Source: Pseudomonadales bacterium (GTDB lineage Bacteria > Pseudomonadota > Gammaproteobacteria > Pseudomonadales > Azotimanducaceae). From it: DNA of 64,000 nt. The notes below the pieces were generated by a model, which saw nothing but the letters and a program-made list of their open reading frames with translations, was not told the DNA's origin and did no database searches. A program made the translations under genes and the position numbers. The stretch spans positions 62,001-126,000 of the forward strand of contig JAEPOO010000002.1 in assembly GCA_017642855.1 (NCBI GenBank), in the 5' to 3' direction. Positions 51,947 through 59,997 of this stretch are shown piece after piece; position 1 is the stretch's first letter, and every line of letters starts with the position of its first letter.

Positions 51947-53023
51947 ATGCCAATGCAGCACGTCGACTGGAATGAACTTGCCGAACACATTCAGACCTGG
52001 GCCCGAGAACTGGGATTCAGTGCTGCCGGTATGACTGATGTGGATCTGACTCGCCATGGCGAGTATCTCAAAGATTGGCTGGCCGCTGACTTTCACGGTG
52101 ATATGGAGTACATGAAAAGGCACGACAGCCTGCGTTGGCATCCGGAAGACTTACATCCGGGTACGGTATCCATTGTTTCTGTTCGCATTGACTATCTGGA
52201 GCACGAACCCCAAGCAACCGAGCTACTGGACCAGGAGGGAACTGCTTACGTCTCTCGTTATGCGCTCGGCCGCGACTATCACAAAGTTATCCGCGGTAAG
52301 TTAAAGAAGCTCGTTGCCCGCATCTCTGACTACTGCCTGGATCAGGGTATAGAAGACTTCCAGGCGCGAGTATTCACGGATAGCGCGCCTCTGCTTGAAA
52401 AAGCGATCGCTGAAAAAGCCGGGCTGGGCTGGATTGGAAAAAACACACTCCTGATTAACGAGAAAGCGGGATCATGGTTTTTTCTGGGCGAAGTGCTGAC
52501 GAACCTGCCGCTGCCAAGCGCACAAGAGCAGGCTCGGAACAGATGTGGCTCCTGCAGCGCCTGTATCGACATCTGCCCTACGGACGCCATCGTCGAACCC
52601 TATCGATTGGATGCAAGAAAATGTATTTCTTACCTGACAATCGAGCAAAGGGGCATGATTCCCGAAGAATATCGAAAAGCAATGGGGAACCGAGTCTTCG
52701 GTTGTGACGATTGCCAGCTGGTCTGCCCATGGAACAGGTATGCTGGGCACAATCAGGAATCGGACTTCAAGCCAAGGCATGGTCTTGAAGACGCGGATTT
52801 ACTCGAACTATTCGGCTGGTCAGAAGCAACCTTCCTCAAGAACACCGAGGGTTCAGCTATTCGGCGAACTGGCTACGAAGGTTGGCTCAGAAATCTTGCC
52901 GTTGCACTGGGCAATATGAAGACCAGCTCTCAGCTTGTCTCTCTGCTCAGGTCCAGACTGGGCTATTCAGATCTGGTGGATGAGCACATCAAGTGGGCAC
53001 TCAAACAGCACCGGGGAAGTTAA
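51947..53023 (+). CDS. queG: Epoxyqueuosine reductase
   Basis: A 358-residue iron-sulfur and cobalamin enzyme for the last step of queuosine synthesis in tRNA. Two 4Fe-4S sets: CGSCSACIDICPTDAI and CDDCQLVCPWNRYAG. FTDSAPLLEKAIAEKAGLGW-type core is the cobalamin/substrate region. Start ATG 51947 or 51953; an in-frame start at 51875 would lie inside divergent nnr. Its TAA stop is part of a palindrome shared with the orn stop. Confidence 0.94.
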   Translation: MPMQHVDWNELAEHIQTWARELGFSAAGMTDVDLTRHGEYLKDWLAADFHGDMEYMKRHDSLRWHPEDLHPGTVSIVSVRIDYLEHEPQATELLDQEGTAYVSRYALGRDYHKVIRGKLKKLVARISDYCLDQGIEDFQARVFTDSAPLLEKAIAEKAGLGWIGKNTLLINEKAGSWFFLGEVLTNLPLPSAQEQARNRCGSCSACIDICPTDAIVEPYRLDARKCISYLTIEQRGMIPEEYRKAMGNRVFGCDDCQLVCPWNRYAGHNQESDFKPRHGLEDADLLELFGWSEATFLKNTEGSAIRRTGYEGWLRNLAVALGNMKTSSQLVSLLRSRLGYSDLVDEHIKWALKQHRGS

Positions 53024-53036
53024 GCTGATTCAGCTT
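53022..53036. repeat. Perfect 15-base palindrome spanning two convergent stop codons
   Basis: AAGCTGA T TCAGCTT, seven-pair arms around one base. It contains the last two bases of the queG TAA and the whole orn TGA (53032-53030). Could form a short hairpin in both transcripts, but no T run follows. Confidence 0.6.
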
Positions 53037-53584
53037 ATGCGAAAGAAATGCTCGCGGTAATACCTGAGTTCCTCGATGGACTCTTTGATGTCATCCAGGG
53101 CACGGTGCGCATTCTTCTTGCTATAGCCGGAGGCAATATCCGGTCGCCATCGCTTGGCCAGTTCTTTGATGGTGCTGACATCCACGTTACGGTAGTGCAG
53201 AAACTCTTCCAGCTCAGGCATGTATTTGACGAGAAAGCGTCTGTCCTGGCCAATGCTGTTTCCGCATAAAGGGGACAGTCGATGGGCCGTATATGCTTTC
53301 AAAAACTCAAGCGTGGCTGATTCCGCGTCTCGCTCACTGACACCCTGCTCGCGGACAAGATCAATCAAACCTGATTCCGTGTGATGCGTGGTATTCCATT
53401 CATCCATACCCTGAATCAGTTCTTCGCTCTGCTTCACGTAGAGCACAGGTCCCTCCGCCAACACATTCAACTCTGAATCTGTCACCAGGGTCGCAACTTC
53501 CAGGATTCGCTCCTGTTCTGGATCGAGCCCCGTCATTTCCAGGTCTATCCAAACAAGATTGTGATTGTTTTGTGCTTCTGTCAT
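53030..53584 (-). CDS. orn: Oligoribonuclease
   Basis: A 184-residue DEDDh 3'-5' exonuclease that degrades 2-5-mer RNA, including pGpG from c-di-GMP breakdown. Motifs: [30 protein letters not shown], and [15 protein letters not shown]. Length normal. The rsgA gene, often found beside orn and psd in gammaproteobacteria, is not here. Confidence 0.96.
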   Translation of the reverse strand: MTEAQNNHNLVWIDLEMTGLDPEQERILEVATLVTDSELNVLAEGPVLYVKQSEELIQGMDEWNTTHHTESGLIDLVREQGVSERDAESATLEFLKAYTAHRLSPLCGNSIGQDRRFLVKYMPELEEFLHYRNVDVSTIKELAKRWRPDIASGYSKKNAHRALDDIKESIEELRYYREHFFRIS

Positions 53585-53630
53585 TTACTGCTTGCTCGAG
53601 CAGGTGCCAAATTTGCGTGAGAAACGTATG

Positions 53631-53660
53631 TTAACTGAAACTCTGAATTCTCGGTACAAT
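53631..53660 (+). promoter_or_regulatory. Putative promoter of the rhodanese-psd pair
   Basis: TTAACT (53631-53636), an 18-base spacer and TACAAT (53655-53660) match four and five of six consensus bases. A T5G7 run follows at 53669-53680. Confidence 0.4.
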
Positions 53661-53680
53661 ACCCAACCTTTTTGGGGGGG

Positions 53681-53740
53681 ATGAAACCCGACATAAAGCC
53701 ACATGCTGCCATTGATCCTAGAGCCTTCCGCGCTTTTTGA
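53681..53740 (+). CDS. Possible 19-codon leader ORF ahead of the rhodanese gene
   Basis: An ATG directly after a run of seven G opens a 19-residue frame (MKPDIKPHAAIDPRAFRAF) that ends at 53740, 38 bases inside the rhodanese gene in another frame. It might affect translation of the downstream gene, or be chance. No spacing remains between the G run and the ATG. Confidence 0.15.
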   Translation: MKPDIKPHAAIDPRAFRAF

Positions 53741-54512
53741 AGCCCTGAAGACTGAGTCCAATCTCCTTATTGTCGATCTCTGTTCCGACGAAAACCACGC
53801 GAGGCACCATATCCCGAGAGCGGTGCACATATCACCTGGGGAGCTGGTATCGGGCGTCAGCCCCGCCGTGGGCAAACTGCCCGAAATTTCCAGACTGGAG
53901 CGTCTATTTTCGCGTATCGGATACACCGGCAAGGAACACATTGTCGCTTATGACGATGAAGGTGGTGGTTGGGCAGGTCGATTCATATGGACGCTTGACG
54001 TGATTGGTCACGATCAAGCGTCTTTCCTGAACGGAGGCCTCATTGCCTGGGCTGATGAAGGACTGCCAATGACACAGGATCGCCCTGAGATCACACCGAC
54101 TGACGTAAATCTGACCATCCATCACGAAGTCATTGCTGAGAAAGAAGATGTTCTTTCAGGGCTGGCCTCCGGAAACATCCAGATCTGGGATGCTCGATCC
54201 CCCGAGGAATGGGCGGGGACCAAAGTTTTTGCGGCAAAAGGTGGTCACATTCCCGGCGCTATCAACCTGGATTGGCTTGAATTGATGGATCGCCATCGAG
54301 CATTGCGGCTCAGGGAAGACGTGGCAGAATTGGTCACAAGCCGCGGTTTTAGTGCCGAAACGGACATTATTACTCACTGCCAGACTCATCATCGATCTGG
54401 TCTCACCTACCTTGTTGGCAAGTCAATGGGGCTGAACATTCGTGCCTATCATGGGTCCTGGTCTGAATGGGGTAACGACCCTGATACACCGATAGACAAC
54501 CAGGCTGGCTGA
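53703..54512 (+). CDS. Thiosulfate sulfurtransferase-type rhodanese, tandem domain
   Basis: A 269-residue protein with two rhodanese domains. The N-terminal one (about 5-125) is inactive, with an aspartate pair in VAYDDEGGG where the active loop would be. The C-terminal domain has catalytic C226 in ITHCQTHHRSGL. The loop CQTHHR is not the usual CRxGxR/T type, so the sulfur acceptor may differ. The gene lies just before psd, as rhdA does in Pseudomonas; three bases separate the two. Confidence 0.88.
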   Translation: MLPLILEPSALFEALKTESNLLIVDLCSDENHARHHIPRAVHISPGELVSGVSPAVGKLPEISRLERLFSRIGYTGKEHIVAYDDEGGGWAGRFIWTLDVIGHDQASFLNGGLIAWADEGLPMTQDRPEITPTDVNLTIHHEVIAEKEDVLSGLASGNIQIWDARSPEEWAGTKVFAAKGGHIPGAINLDWLELMDRHRALRLREDVAELVTSRGFSAETDIITHCQTHHRSGLTYLVGKSMGLNIRAYHGSWSEWGNDPDTPIDNQAG

Positions 54513-54515
54513 CAC

Positions 54516-55304
54516 ATGTTCGTATTTCTGCAGCGGCTTTTGCCAAAGCATTGGCTCAGTCGCATCGTTGGTATGGTCGCAGCATCAGAGATTCGGTTCA
54601 TTAAGTCCGCGTTCATTAAAACGATCTGTCACTTCTATCCCATCGACCTTTCAGAGGCCGAGCGGGAATCTGTCGATGACTATCGTTCCTTCAACGATTT
54701 CTTTACTCGCGCGCTGAAACCGGGTGCACGAACCATTTCCGGTGATTTATGCAGCCCGGCTGACGGTACTGTCGCAGCGCTTGGTCACCTTTCTGGCGAC
54801 ACAATCATCCAGTCAAAAAGTCACAACTACTCCGTGAACACCCTGCTCGCGGCTGTCACGGACGAATATTCAGCAGGCTCCTTCATCACAATTTATCTGG
54901 CACCTCATAACTATCACAGAGTCCACGTGCCCTGCGACGGAGAACTGCATAAAGCGGCTTATGTGCCCGGCGACCTTTTCTCAGTGAACCAGACAACCGC
55001 TGACCAGTTGCCAGGACTCTTCGCCAGGAATGAAAGATTGGTTTGTCATTTCGATCGTCAAGAAGGCGCCATGGCTGTCGTCATGGTTGGCGCGATGTTG
55101 GTGGCGGGTATCAAACCCGCCTGGTCTGACAAACCCTTTCAACCCAGATTACAGGTCAACATAGAAATGAAAGAGACATTCCAGCAGGGTGATGAACTCG
55201 GCCAGTTCCTGATGGGGTCGACAGCTATCCTTCTGTTTCCGGAAAAGCTGGACTTTCGGGTTAGCGAGGGGGACTCCGTTCAGATGGGCCAACCGCTCGT
55301 TTGA
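54516..55304 (+). CDS. psd: Phosphatidylserine decarboxylase proenzyme
   Basis: A 262-residue pyruvoyl enzyme making phosphatidylethanolamine. Signs: SFNDFFTRALKPGAR, CSPADGTVAALGHL, LAPHNYHRVHVPCDGE, and the self-cleavage site MGSTAILLFP, where the serine becomes the pyruvoyl group (usual LGST is MGST here). E. coli length is 322; this is the shorter version with a short N-terminus. Membrane-associated. Confidence 0.94.
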   Translation: MFVFLQRLLPKHWLSRIVGMVAASEIRFIKSAFIKTICHFYPIDLSEAERESVDDYRSFNDFFTRALKPGARTISGDLCSPADGTVAALGHLSGDTIIQSKSHNYSVNTLLAAVTDEYSAGSFITIYLAPHNYHRVHVPCDGELHKAAYVPGDLFSVNQTTADQLPGLFARNERLVCHFDRQEGAMAVVMVGAMLVAGIKPAWSDKPFQPRLQVNIEMKETFQQGDELGQFLMGSTAILLFPEKLDFRVSEGDSVQMGQPLV

Positions 55305-55305
55305 G

Positions 55306-56232
55306 TTAAGTCAGGGTGATGTCGGTTTCACCGAGCAGCGCCATCAACAAACGATCAACGCCCAACGCTATACCGGCACACCCCGGCAGTGTGGTCATGG
55401 CAGACAGCAACTCAGCATCGTTCGTAACTTCTTCCTTTCCCATCTCGCGACGAAGTTTGTTGTTCTCTTCAAATCGCCTGCGCAACTCATCCGCATCCGT
55501 CAGCTCCTGGTAAGCATTCGCGATCTCCATACCACCAAGATAGAACTCAAAGCGATGAGCGACCTCGTTACCCTCTTCATCAATCCGGGTTTCCGCCAGG
55601 GCCGCCTGGCATGCAGGAAAATCTGTCACGATTGTGGCCTTGGTGAGTTGTGGCTCAACGGCTTCTGCGAACAAAGCATCCAGGACATCAGCACGACGCG
55701 AAAAGGCGTCCAGGTGTGCAAAGTCGCAGGCCAGCGCTTTCAGTTGATCGTCGCTCGAAGCGTGAGGACACATATCGTAGTGTTCCCGGAAGAGGGCGGC
55801 ATAGCTCGCCGACATGAAGTGTCTGTCTACGGCTGACACCGTGAAATCCTTCGCCAAGGTGTAAACGATCTCTGAGATCAGCGTTTCAAGGTCCCGCACC
55901 AGTTCTGACAGCGAATAGTCCACCCGGTACCACTCAAGCATCTGGAATTCCACGCGATGACGGCTACCCACTTCGCCGGCCCTGAAGGCAGAACACAACT
56001 GGTAGATGCTTTGACCGGTTTCGGCCAAAAGGCACTTCATCGCGTACTCGGGCGATGTCTGGAGATAACCCTGGTCGAGTTTCAGACTGTCTAGGTGAAC
56101 TTCATTCGAGCCATAGTCGCGAAGCAGTGGTGTCACCACTTCCTGAACAGATTCCCGATGAAAATATTCCCTGACGGATCGAAGCAGCGACGCGCGACAG
56201 GCGAGTCGCTGTTTGAGCGTGAGCGAGGCTAT
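55306..56232 (-). CDS. epmA: Elongation factor P--(R)-beta-lysine ligase, probable AUA start
   Basis: A class II lysyl-tRNA synthetase paralogue that attaches beta-lysine to EF-P. Motif 2 is [20 protein letters not shown], motif 3 is [18 protein letters not shown], and LTSPEY-type [12 protein letters not shown] is present. The first GTG codons in frame (56142, 56139) would begin at VVTPLL, losing the first helix. Upstream in the same frame the sequence reads [20 protein letters not shown] then [10 protein letters not shown], clearly homologous to the family N-terminus, back to an ATA at 56232-56230. This ATA overlaps the efp TAG stop (ATAG), and the frame is closed by TAA three codons further up. 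No ATG, GTG or TTG lies in that part. With the AUA start the protein has 308 residues, near the 325 of E. coli. Alternatively the gene lost its start and makes a short form. Confidence 0.9.
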   Translation of the reverse strand: MASLTLKQRLACRASLLRSVREYFHRESVQEVVTPLLRDYGSNEVHLDSLKLDQGYLQTSPEYAMKCLLAETGQSIYQLCSAFRAGEVGSRHRVEFQMLEWYRVDYSLSELVRDLETLISEIVYTLAKDFTVSAVDRHFMSASYAALFREHYDMCPHASSDDQLKALACDFAHLDAFSRRADVLDALFAEAVEPQLTKATIVTDFPACQAALAETRIDEEGNEVAHRFEFYLGGMEIANAYQELTDADELRRRFEENNKLRREMGKEEVTNDAELLSAMTTLPGCAGIALGVDRLLMALLGETDITLT

Positions 56233-56801
56233 TGCTTAACCCTGTTTTGATATTCAGAGGTTCGAGTATCGACGCGAACCACTTCACCAATATTGATAAA
56301 GAGCGGTACTTTGACGACGGCGCCCGTACTCAGGGTTGCCGGTTTTGAGCCGCCCTGAGCCGTATCGCCCTTCAGCCCCGGATCGGTTTCTACGACTTCG
56401 AGCTCCACAAAGTTGGGAGGCGTGACCGATATGGGGACGTCATTCCACAGCGTCACTGTGAATTTCTCTGTTTCTTTCAACCAGTTGATGCAGTCTTCAA
56501 CTGCGGCCTGATCCGCTGCAAGCTGCTCATAGCTGCCATCTGTTTTCATAAAGTGCCAGTACTCGCCATCCGTGTAGAGATATTCCATGTCATAGTCCAT
56601 GACATCAGCACCTTCGAGGCTCTCCCCGGACTTAAACGTTCTTTCCCAGACACGGCCGGTTTTCAGGTTTTTGAGCTTTACTCGGTTGAATGCCTGCCCT
56701 TTGCCTGGTTTGACGAATTCATTTTCAACAATGCTGCACGGGTCACCTTCCAGCATGACCTTAAGACCCGACTTGAATTCATTGGTAGAATAGCTCGCCA
56801 T
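56229..56801 (-). CDS. efp: Translation elongation factor P
   Basis: A 190-residue EF-P that rescues ribosomes stalled at proline runs. The modification lysine is in [18 protein letters not shown]; the lysine of PGKGQ is the site of beta-lysylation by EpmA/EpmB. C-terminal domains have [20 protein letters not shown] and the end SEYQNRVKQ. Its TAG stop overlaps the presumed epmA start. epmB is divergent with only 23 bases between start codons. Confidence 0.97.
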   Translation of the reverse strand: MASYSTNEFKSGLKVMLEGDPCSIVENEFVKPGKGQAFNRVKLKNLKTGRVWERTFKSGESLEGADVMDYDMEYLYTDGEYWHFMKTDGSYEQLAADQAAVEDCINWLKETEKFTVTLWNDVPISVTPPNFVELEVVETDPGLKGDTAQGGSKPATLSTGAVVKVPLFINIGEVVRVDTRTSEYQNRVKQ

Positions 56802-56824
56802 TAACTCGTTCCTTTGTTGTTCAC

Positions 56825-57820
56825 GTGCGGATTATAAACTTAAGCGATCGCTCTTTGGAGACAGGTTGGCAATCACAGTTACAGAACGCTATTCGAGATC
56901 CAAAAGATCTCGCAGAGACTCTGTGCATCGATGTCGAAGCGATAGATTCAGAGTTCCCACTGCTTGTGCCGGAACCTTTCCTGAATCGAATGGAGGTCGG
57001 TAATCCCCGGGATCCTTTACTGCTGCAGGTACTCCCTGTTGCCGCAGAACTGCTGGACAGAGTCGGCTACTCCAAGGATCCGGTGTCTGAGCAATCAAAA
57101 GACGGCATCAGGGGACTCATTCAAAAGTATCGGGGACGAGCTTTGATCGTCGCCACAGGGACCTGCGCGGTGAACTGCCGCTACTGTTTCAGACGACACT
57201 ATCCATATCACTTGGCGCGCCTGTCACAGGAGGACTGGCGAGCTCTGTTCCGGCATCTCAAACAGGACTCATCGATTTCCGAGGTCATACTGAGTGGCGG
57301 CGACCCGTTAATGTTGAACGATAGAACTCTAGCGTCTGTTTTCGAGAGCCTGAACCAGATTCCACAGATCAAAACGATCCGCGTCCATACACGTCTACCG
57401 GTCGTTATCCCTTCTCGAGTGACGAAAGAGCTGCTCAGCATGGTGGAAACAAGCCAGAAAAAAGTGGTGTTCGTGACCCACATCAACCATCCAAATGAAC
57501 TGGACGAAGCACTGACATTTTCTCTACAAACCCTGCGAACCGGTGGCGCTACCCTGCTGAACCAGAGTGTGCTGCTTCGAGAGGTCAATGATCAAGCAGA
57601 CACGCTCGCCGAGTTGTCGAGGAAGCTATTCGCAGCCAGCGTCCTGCCTTATTACCTGCATCTTCTCGACCCGGTTCAAGGCGCAGGCCACTTTAATGTC
57701 GAGGAACTTCGAGGCAAGGCGTTAATCAACAAAATCTCCAGCGAGCTGCCTGGGTACCTGGTGCCTAAACTTGCGCGCGAAGTTGCCGGGGCACCTGCCA
57801 AAAAGGTTCTGATCGGATAG
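56825..57820 (+). CDS. epmB: L-lysine 2,3-aminomutase-type EF-P beta-lysylation protein
   Basis: A 331-residue radical SAM enzyme that converts lysine to (R)-beta-lysine for EpmA. The cluster motif CxxxCxxC is in [21 protein letters not shown] and SAM regions include [15 protein letters not shown] and [19 protein letters not shown]-terminus [16 protein letters not shown] matches EpmB. The start is GTG 56825. Divergent from efp, so all three genes of the pathway are adjacent. Confidence 0.94.
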   Translation: MRIINLSDRSLETGWQSQLQNAIRDPKDLAETLCIDVEAIDSEFPLLVPEPFLNRMEVGNPRDPLLLQVLPVAAELLDRVGYSKDPVSEQSKDGIRGLIQKYRGRALIVATGTCAVNCRYCFRRHYPYHLARLSQEDWRALFRHLKQDSSISEVILSGGDPLMLNDRTLASVFESLNQIPQIKTIRVHTRLPVVIPSRVTKELLSMVETSQKKVVFVTHINHPNELDEALTFSLQTLRTGGATLLNQSVLLREVNDQADTLAELSRKLFAASVLPYYLHLLDPVQGAGHFNVEELRGKALINKISSELPGYLVPKLAREVAGAPAKKVLIG

Positions 57821-57858
57821 ATGATTCAGGTTTGATCAACAGCTGCAGCAATTGCTTG

Positions 57859-57867
57859 TGCTATAGT
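57859..57867 (+). promoter_or_regulatory. Extended -10 promoter element ahead of the fimX-like gene
   Basis: TGCTATAGT fits the TGn-extended -10 form (TATAGT five of six). No good -35 box is at 17 bases, as expected for extended -10 promoters. The start of transcription would be near 57874, about 33 bases before the ATG. Confidence 0.45.
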
Positions 57868-57906
57868 GCCTCCGATCGCCAGACGTATTTTTAAAAGCGA
57901 CCCTCA

Positions 57907-58995
57907 ATGAACGAGAAGGAACCTATCCGCCTTCTGATTCTGGAAGAATCCCAGAACCGTGCCGAAGAATTAATCGTCATGCTGAGAACAGCAGGCCATG
58001 CGACGCGTGCTCACCAGATTGAATCTGACGGAGATTTCTCGTTAAAGATCTCTGAACAAAAGTGGGACCTCGTCCTGGCTGCGTCCGAGGCCAAAGGTTT
58101 TACCGCCGCTTCCCTGATCTCCACGATCCAGACCCTGGACAAAGACATACCCGTCATCATGCTTGCTGACAACCGGGATCCTGCCTCCATCACTGAAGGC
58201 CTTAAATTGGGCGCCGCTGATGTTGCACTGGATGATGACGACGAACGGCTGCTGCTGCTCATCGAACGAGAATTGGGCCACCTGCAGAATCGAAGACAAC
58301 GCAGAAAGGCTGAGGTTGAACTCCGGGAAACAGATCGCCGCAACAACCTACTGCTGGATTCGTCGACCACCGCGATCGCATACGTCCACGAAGGTATGCA
58401 CATTTATACCAACGCCGCCTACGTGGACCTCTTTGGTTATGAGGATGAAGATGAGTACGCGGGCATTCCTATCATTGATCTGATCGGCGCCGAAGATCAG
58501 CGCAAGTTCAAAGACTTTCTGAAAAACCTTCGTGAAGATGAATCCGGTTCCGACGAATTCAGCTGCGTTAATGCCGAGGGCACAACGCTTTTGACCACCC
58601 TGACGATGTCACCGGCAACCTATGACGGCGAACCTTGCACACAAGCCATCTTCAAACCGCTGATTGGGGAAGCGGAGCTGGAAGATCGAATAAAGGAAAT
58701 TTCCAGTCAGGATCTGCTCACCGGACTCTTCAATCGACAGTACTTTATTGAACAGCTGGAATCTGTCGTTGATAACGCCACCCAGCGCAAACAGACGGCG
58801 ACGATCATGTATATCGTCATCGACCACTTCCCGAGGATTCGATCTGAAGCGGGACTTTCCAATGCCGACCTGGTGCTCGGAGATCTGGCGACGGTCATCC
58901 GCGGCAAAGTACCCGACGACCACATGGTTGCCAGATTCGGTGACGATGTCTTTGCAATACTGATGGAAGGCAACGACAAGGCTGTTGCAGAATAG
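57907..58995 (+). CDS. fimX: FimX-like protein, N-terminal part (REC-PAS-partial GGDEF)
   Basis: 362 residues up to an in-frame TAG. The start IRLLILEESQNRAEELIVML closely resembles FimX, the c-di-GMP receptor for type IV pilus assembly and twitching in Pseudomonas and Xanthomonas. Domains: degenerate receiver (about 6-130; WDLVLAASE has alanine where the phospho-aspartate should be), PAS (about 145-255), and the first two thirds of a GGDEF domain (from LTGLFNRQYF), whose loop is RFGDDVFAIL instead of GGDEF. The frame is broken at codon 363. Read through, the chain continues in the same frame into the rest of GGDEF and an EAL domain. Confidence 0.85.
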   Translation: MNEKEPIRLLILEESQNRAEELIVMLRTAGHATRAHQIESDGDFSLKISEQKWDLVLAASEAKGFTAASLISTIQTLDKDIPVIMLADNRDPASITEGLKLGAADVALDDDDERLLLLIERELGHLQNRRQRRKAEVELRETDRRNNLLLDSSTTAIAYVHEGMHIYTNAAYVDLFGYEDEDEYAGIPIIDLIGAEDQRKFKDFLKNLREDESGSDEFSCVNAEGTTLLTTLTMSPATYDGEPCTQAIFKPLIGEAELEDRIKEISSQDLLTGLFNRQYFIEQLESVVDNATQRKQTATIMYIVIDHFPRIRSEAGLSNADLVLGDLATVIRGKVPDDHMVARFGDDVFAILMEGNDKAVAE

Positions 58996-59031
58996 CTTGC
59001 TGAAACCATCCGCACCACCGTCGAAAGCCAT

Positions 59032-59988
59032 ATGTCCGACGCTTCGGGCAAAAACTATCAGGTCACTGTCAGCATCGGACTCTCGGTTGTCGCGGAAAAC
59101 ACATCAACGGTTGAAGAGGCCATTTCAAGGGCGCACCAGGCTGCTGACTCGATTGAGGAAGGTAACGCAATCGCGTTCTACGAACCTGCCAAAATCACCG
59201 TGGGCGAAGAAGGTAAATCCGTTTCTGCGGATGCACTCAAGGACCTGATCGCCCACTCCCTGGAAGAGAATCTATTCCAGCTCCAGTTTCAGCCCATCGT
59301 TTCCCTGCATGGTGACGACGAGGAACAGTTTGAGGTTCTTCTTCGGCTACCGGATGCAGAGGGCAACTTCCTTAAACCGGGACAATTCCTGGGTCCTGCG
59401 GAAGACGCGGGCTTGCTGCACAAGATGGATCGATGGGTCATCCTGCAATCCGTCAAAGCACTGTCAGAAAAGCGTGCCACCGCCAGCAAAACCAAACTGT
59501 TTATCAACATTACCCACAAGAGTCTTGGAGATGAAGAGTTCCATTCCTGGATGAGTGTGGCGCTGAAAGCCGCGGGATTGCCAAGTGACGCCATCATCTT
59601 CCAGATCCATGAAAATGATGCGACTTCGTACATCAAGCAGGCGGCGGCCTTCTCGGAAGGGCTGCAAGCACTGCATATCAAATGCTCAATCAATCACTTT
59701 GGCTGTTCTCTGAACCCATTTAATCTTCTGAACCACCTGACACCAGACTTCGTCAAACTCGACGGCTCGTTCGCGACCCAGATTGAGAATAGCGACGAGA
59801 GGCGCGAGGAAATGACAGAGATGGTGGAATCACTGCAGTCAAAGGGTGTGCTAACGGGTATCTGCGGCCTCGAAGATCCCAGCGTACTGCCTGCGCTGTT
59901 CATGACCGGTATTAACTATATCCAGGGTAACTACATTTCCGAGCCGCTGGATGATATGGACTACGACTTCTCTTCCGAAGATCTATAA
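59032..59988 (+). CDS. fimX: FimX-like protein, C-terminal part (GGDEF end and degenerate EAL)
   Basis: 318 residues from an internal ATG, in the same frame as the upstream half. It holds the end of the GGDEF fold (VTVSIGLSVV) and an EAL domain (from about residue 65). The EAL motif is EVL in FEVLLRLPD, as in FimX. NHFGCSLNPF stands where active enzymes have DDFGTGYSS, so phosphodiesterase activity is unlikely, while c-di-GMP binding is still possible (QGNYISEPL). No ribosome site precedes ATG 59032. A separate EAL protein from restart here would begin inside GGDEF. Confidence 0.8.
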   Translation: MSDASGKNYQVTVSIGLSVVAENTSTVEEAISRAHQAADSIEEGNAIAFYEPAKITVGEEGKSVSADALKDLIAHSLEENLFQLQFQPIVSLHGDDEEQFEVLLRLPDAEGNFLKPGQFLGPAEDAGLLHKMDRWVILQSVKALSEKRATASKTKLFINITHKSLGDEEFHSWMSVALKAAGLPSDAIIFQIHENDATSYIKQAAAFSEGLQALHIKCSINHFGCSLNPFNLLNHLTPDFVKLDGSFATQIENSDERREEMTEMVESLQSKGVLTGICGLEDPSVLPALFMTGINYIQGNYISEPLDDMDYDFSSEDL

Positions 59989-59997
59989 CGCCCTGAT

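Larger units (their letters stand above)
57907..59988 (+). pseudogene. fimX: Full-length fimX homologue interrupted by one amber codon
   Basis: Both halves are in one frame. Only TAG at 58993-58995 separates them, in the context GCA GAA TAG CTT GCT GAA. Read through, 693 residues result, close to the 691 of P. aeruginosa FimX. A CAG-to-TAG change is the simplest origin. No frameshift, deletion or decay is seen on either side, so the event is recent, a base-call error, or suppressed. Confidence 0.75.

Noticed and set aside
51914-52141. Longer N-terminus for Nnr
   Set aside because: It would lie antisense to queG and does not match the YjeF family start.
58993-58995. Amber codon in fimX as pyrrolysine or general recoding
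   Set aside because: TAG ends dxs, efp and the M48 gene normally, and no pyl genes are seen; a point mutation or error is simpler.
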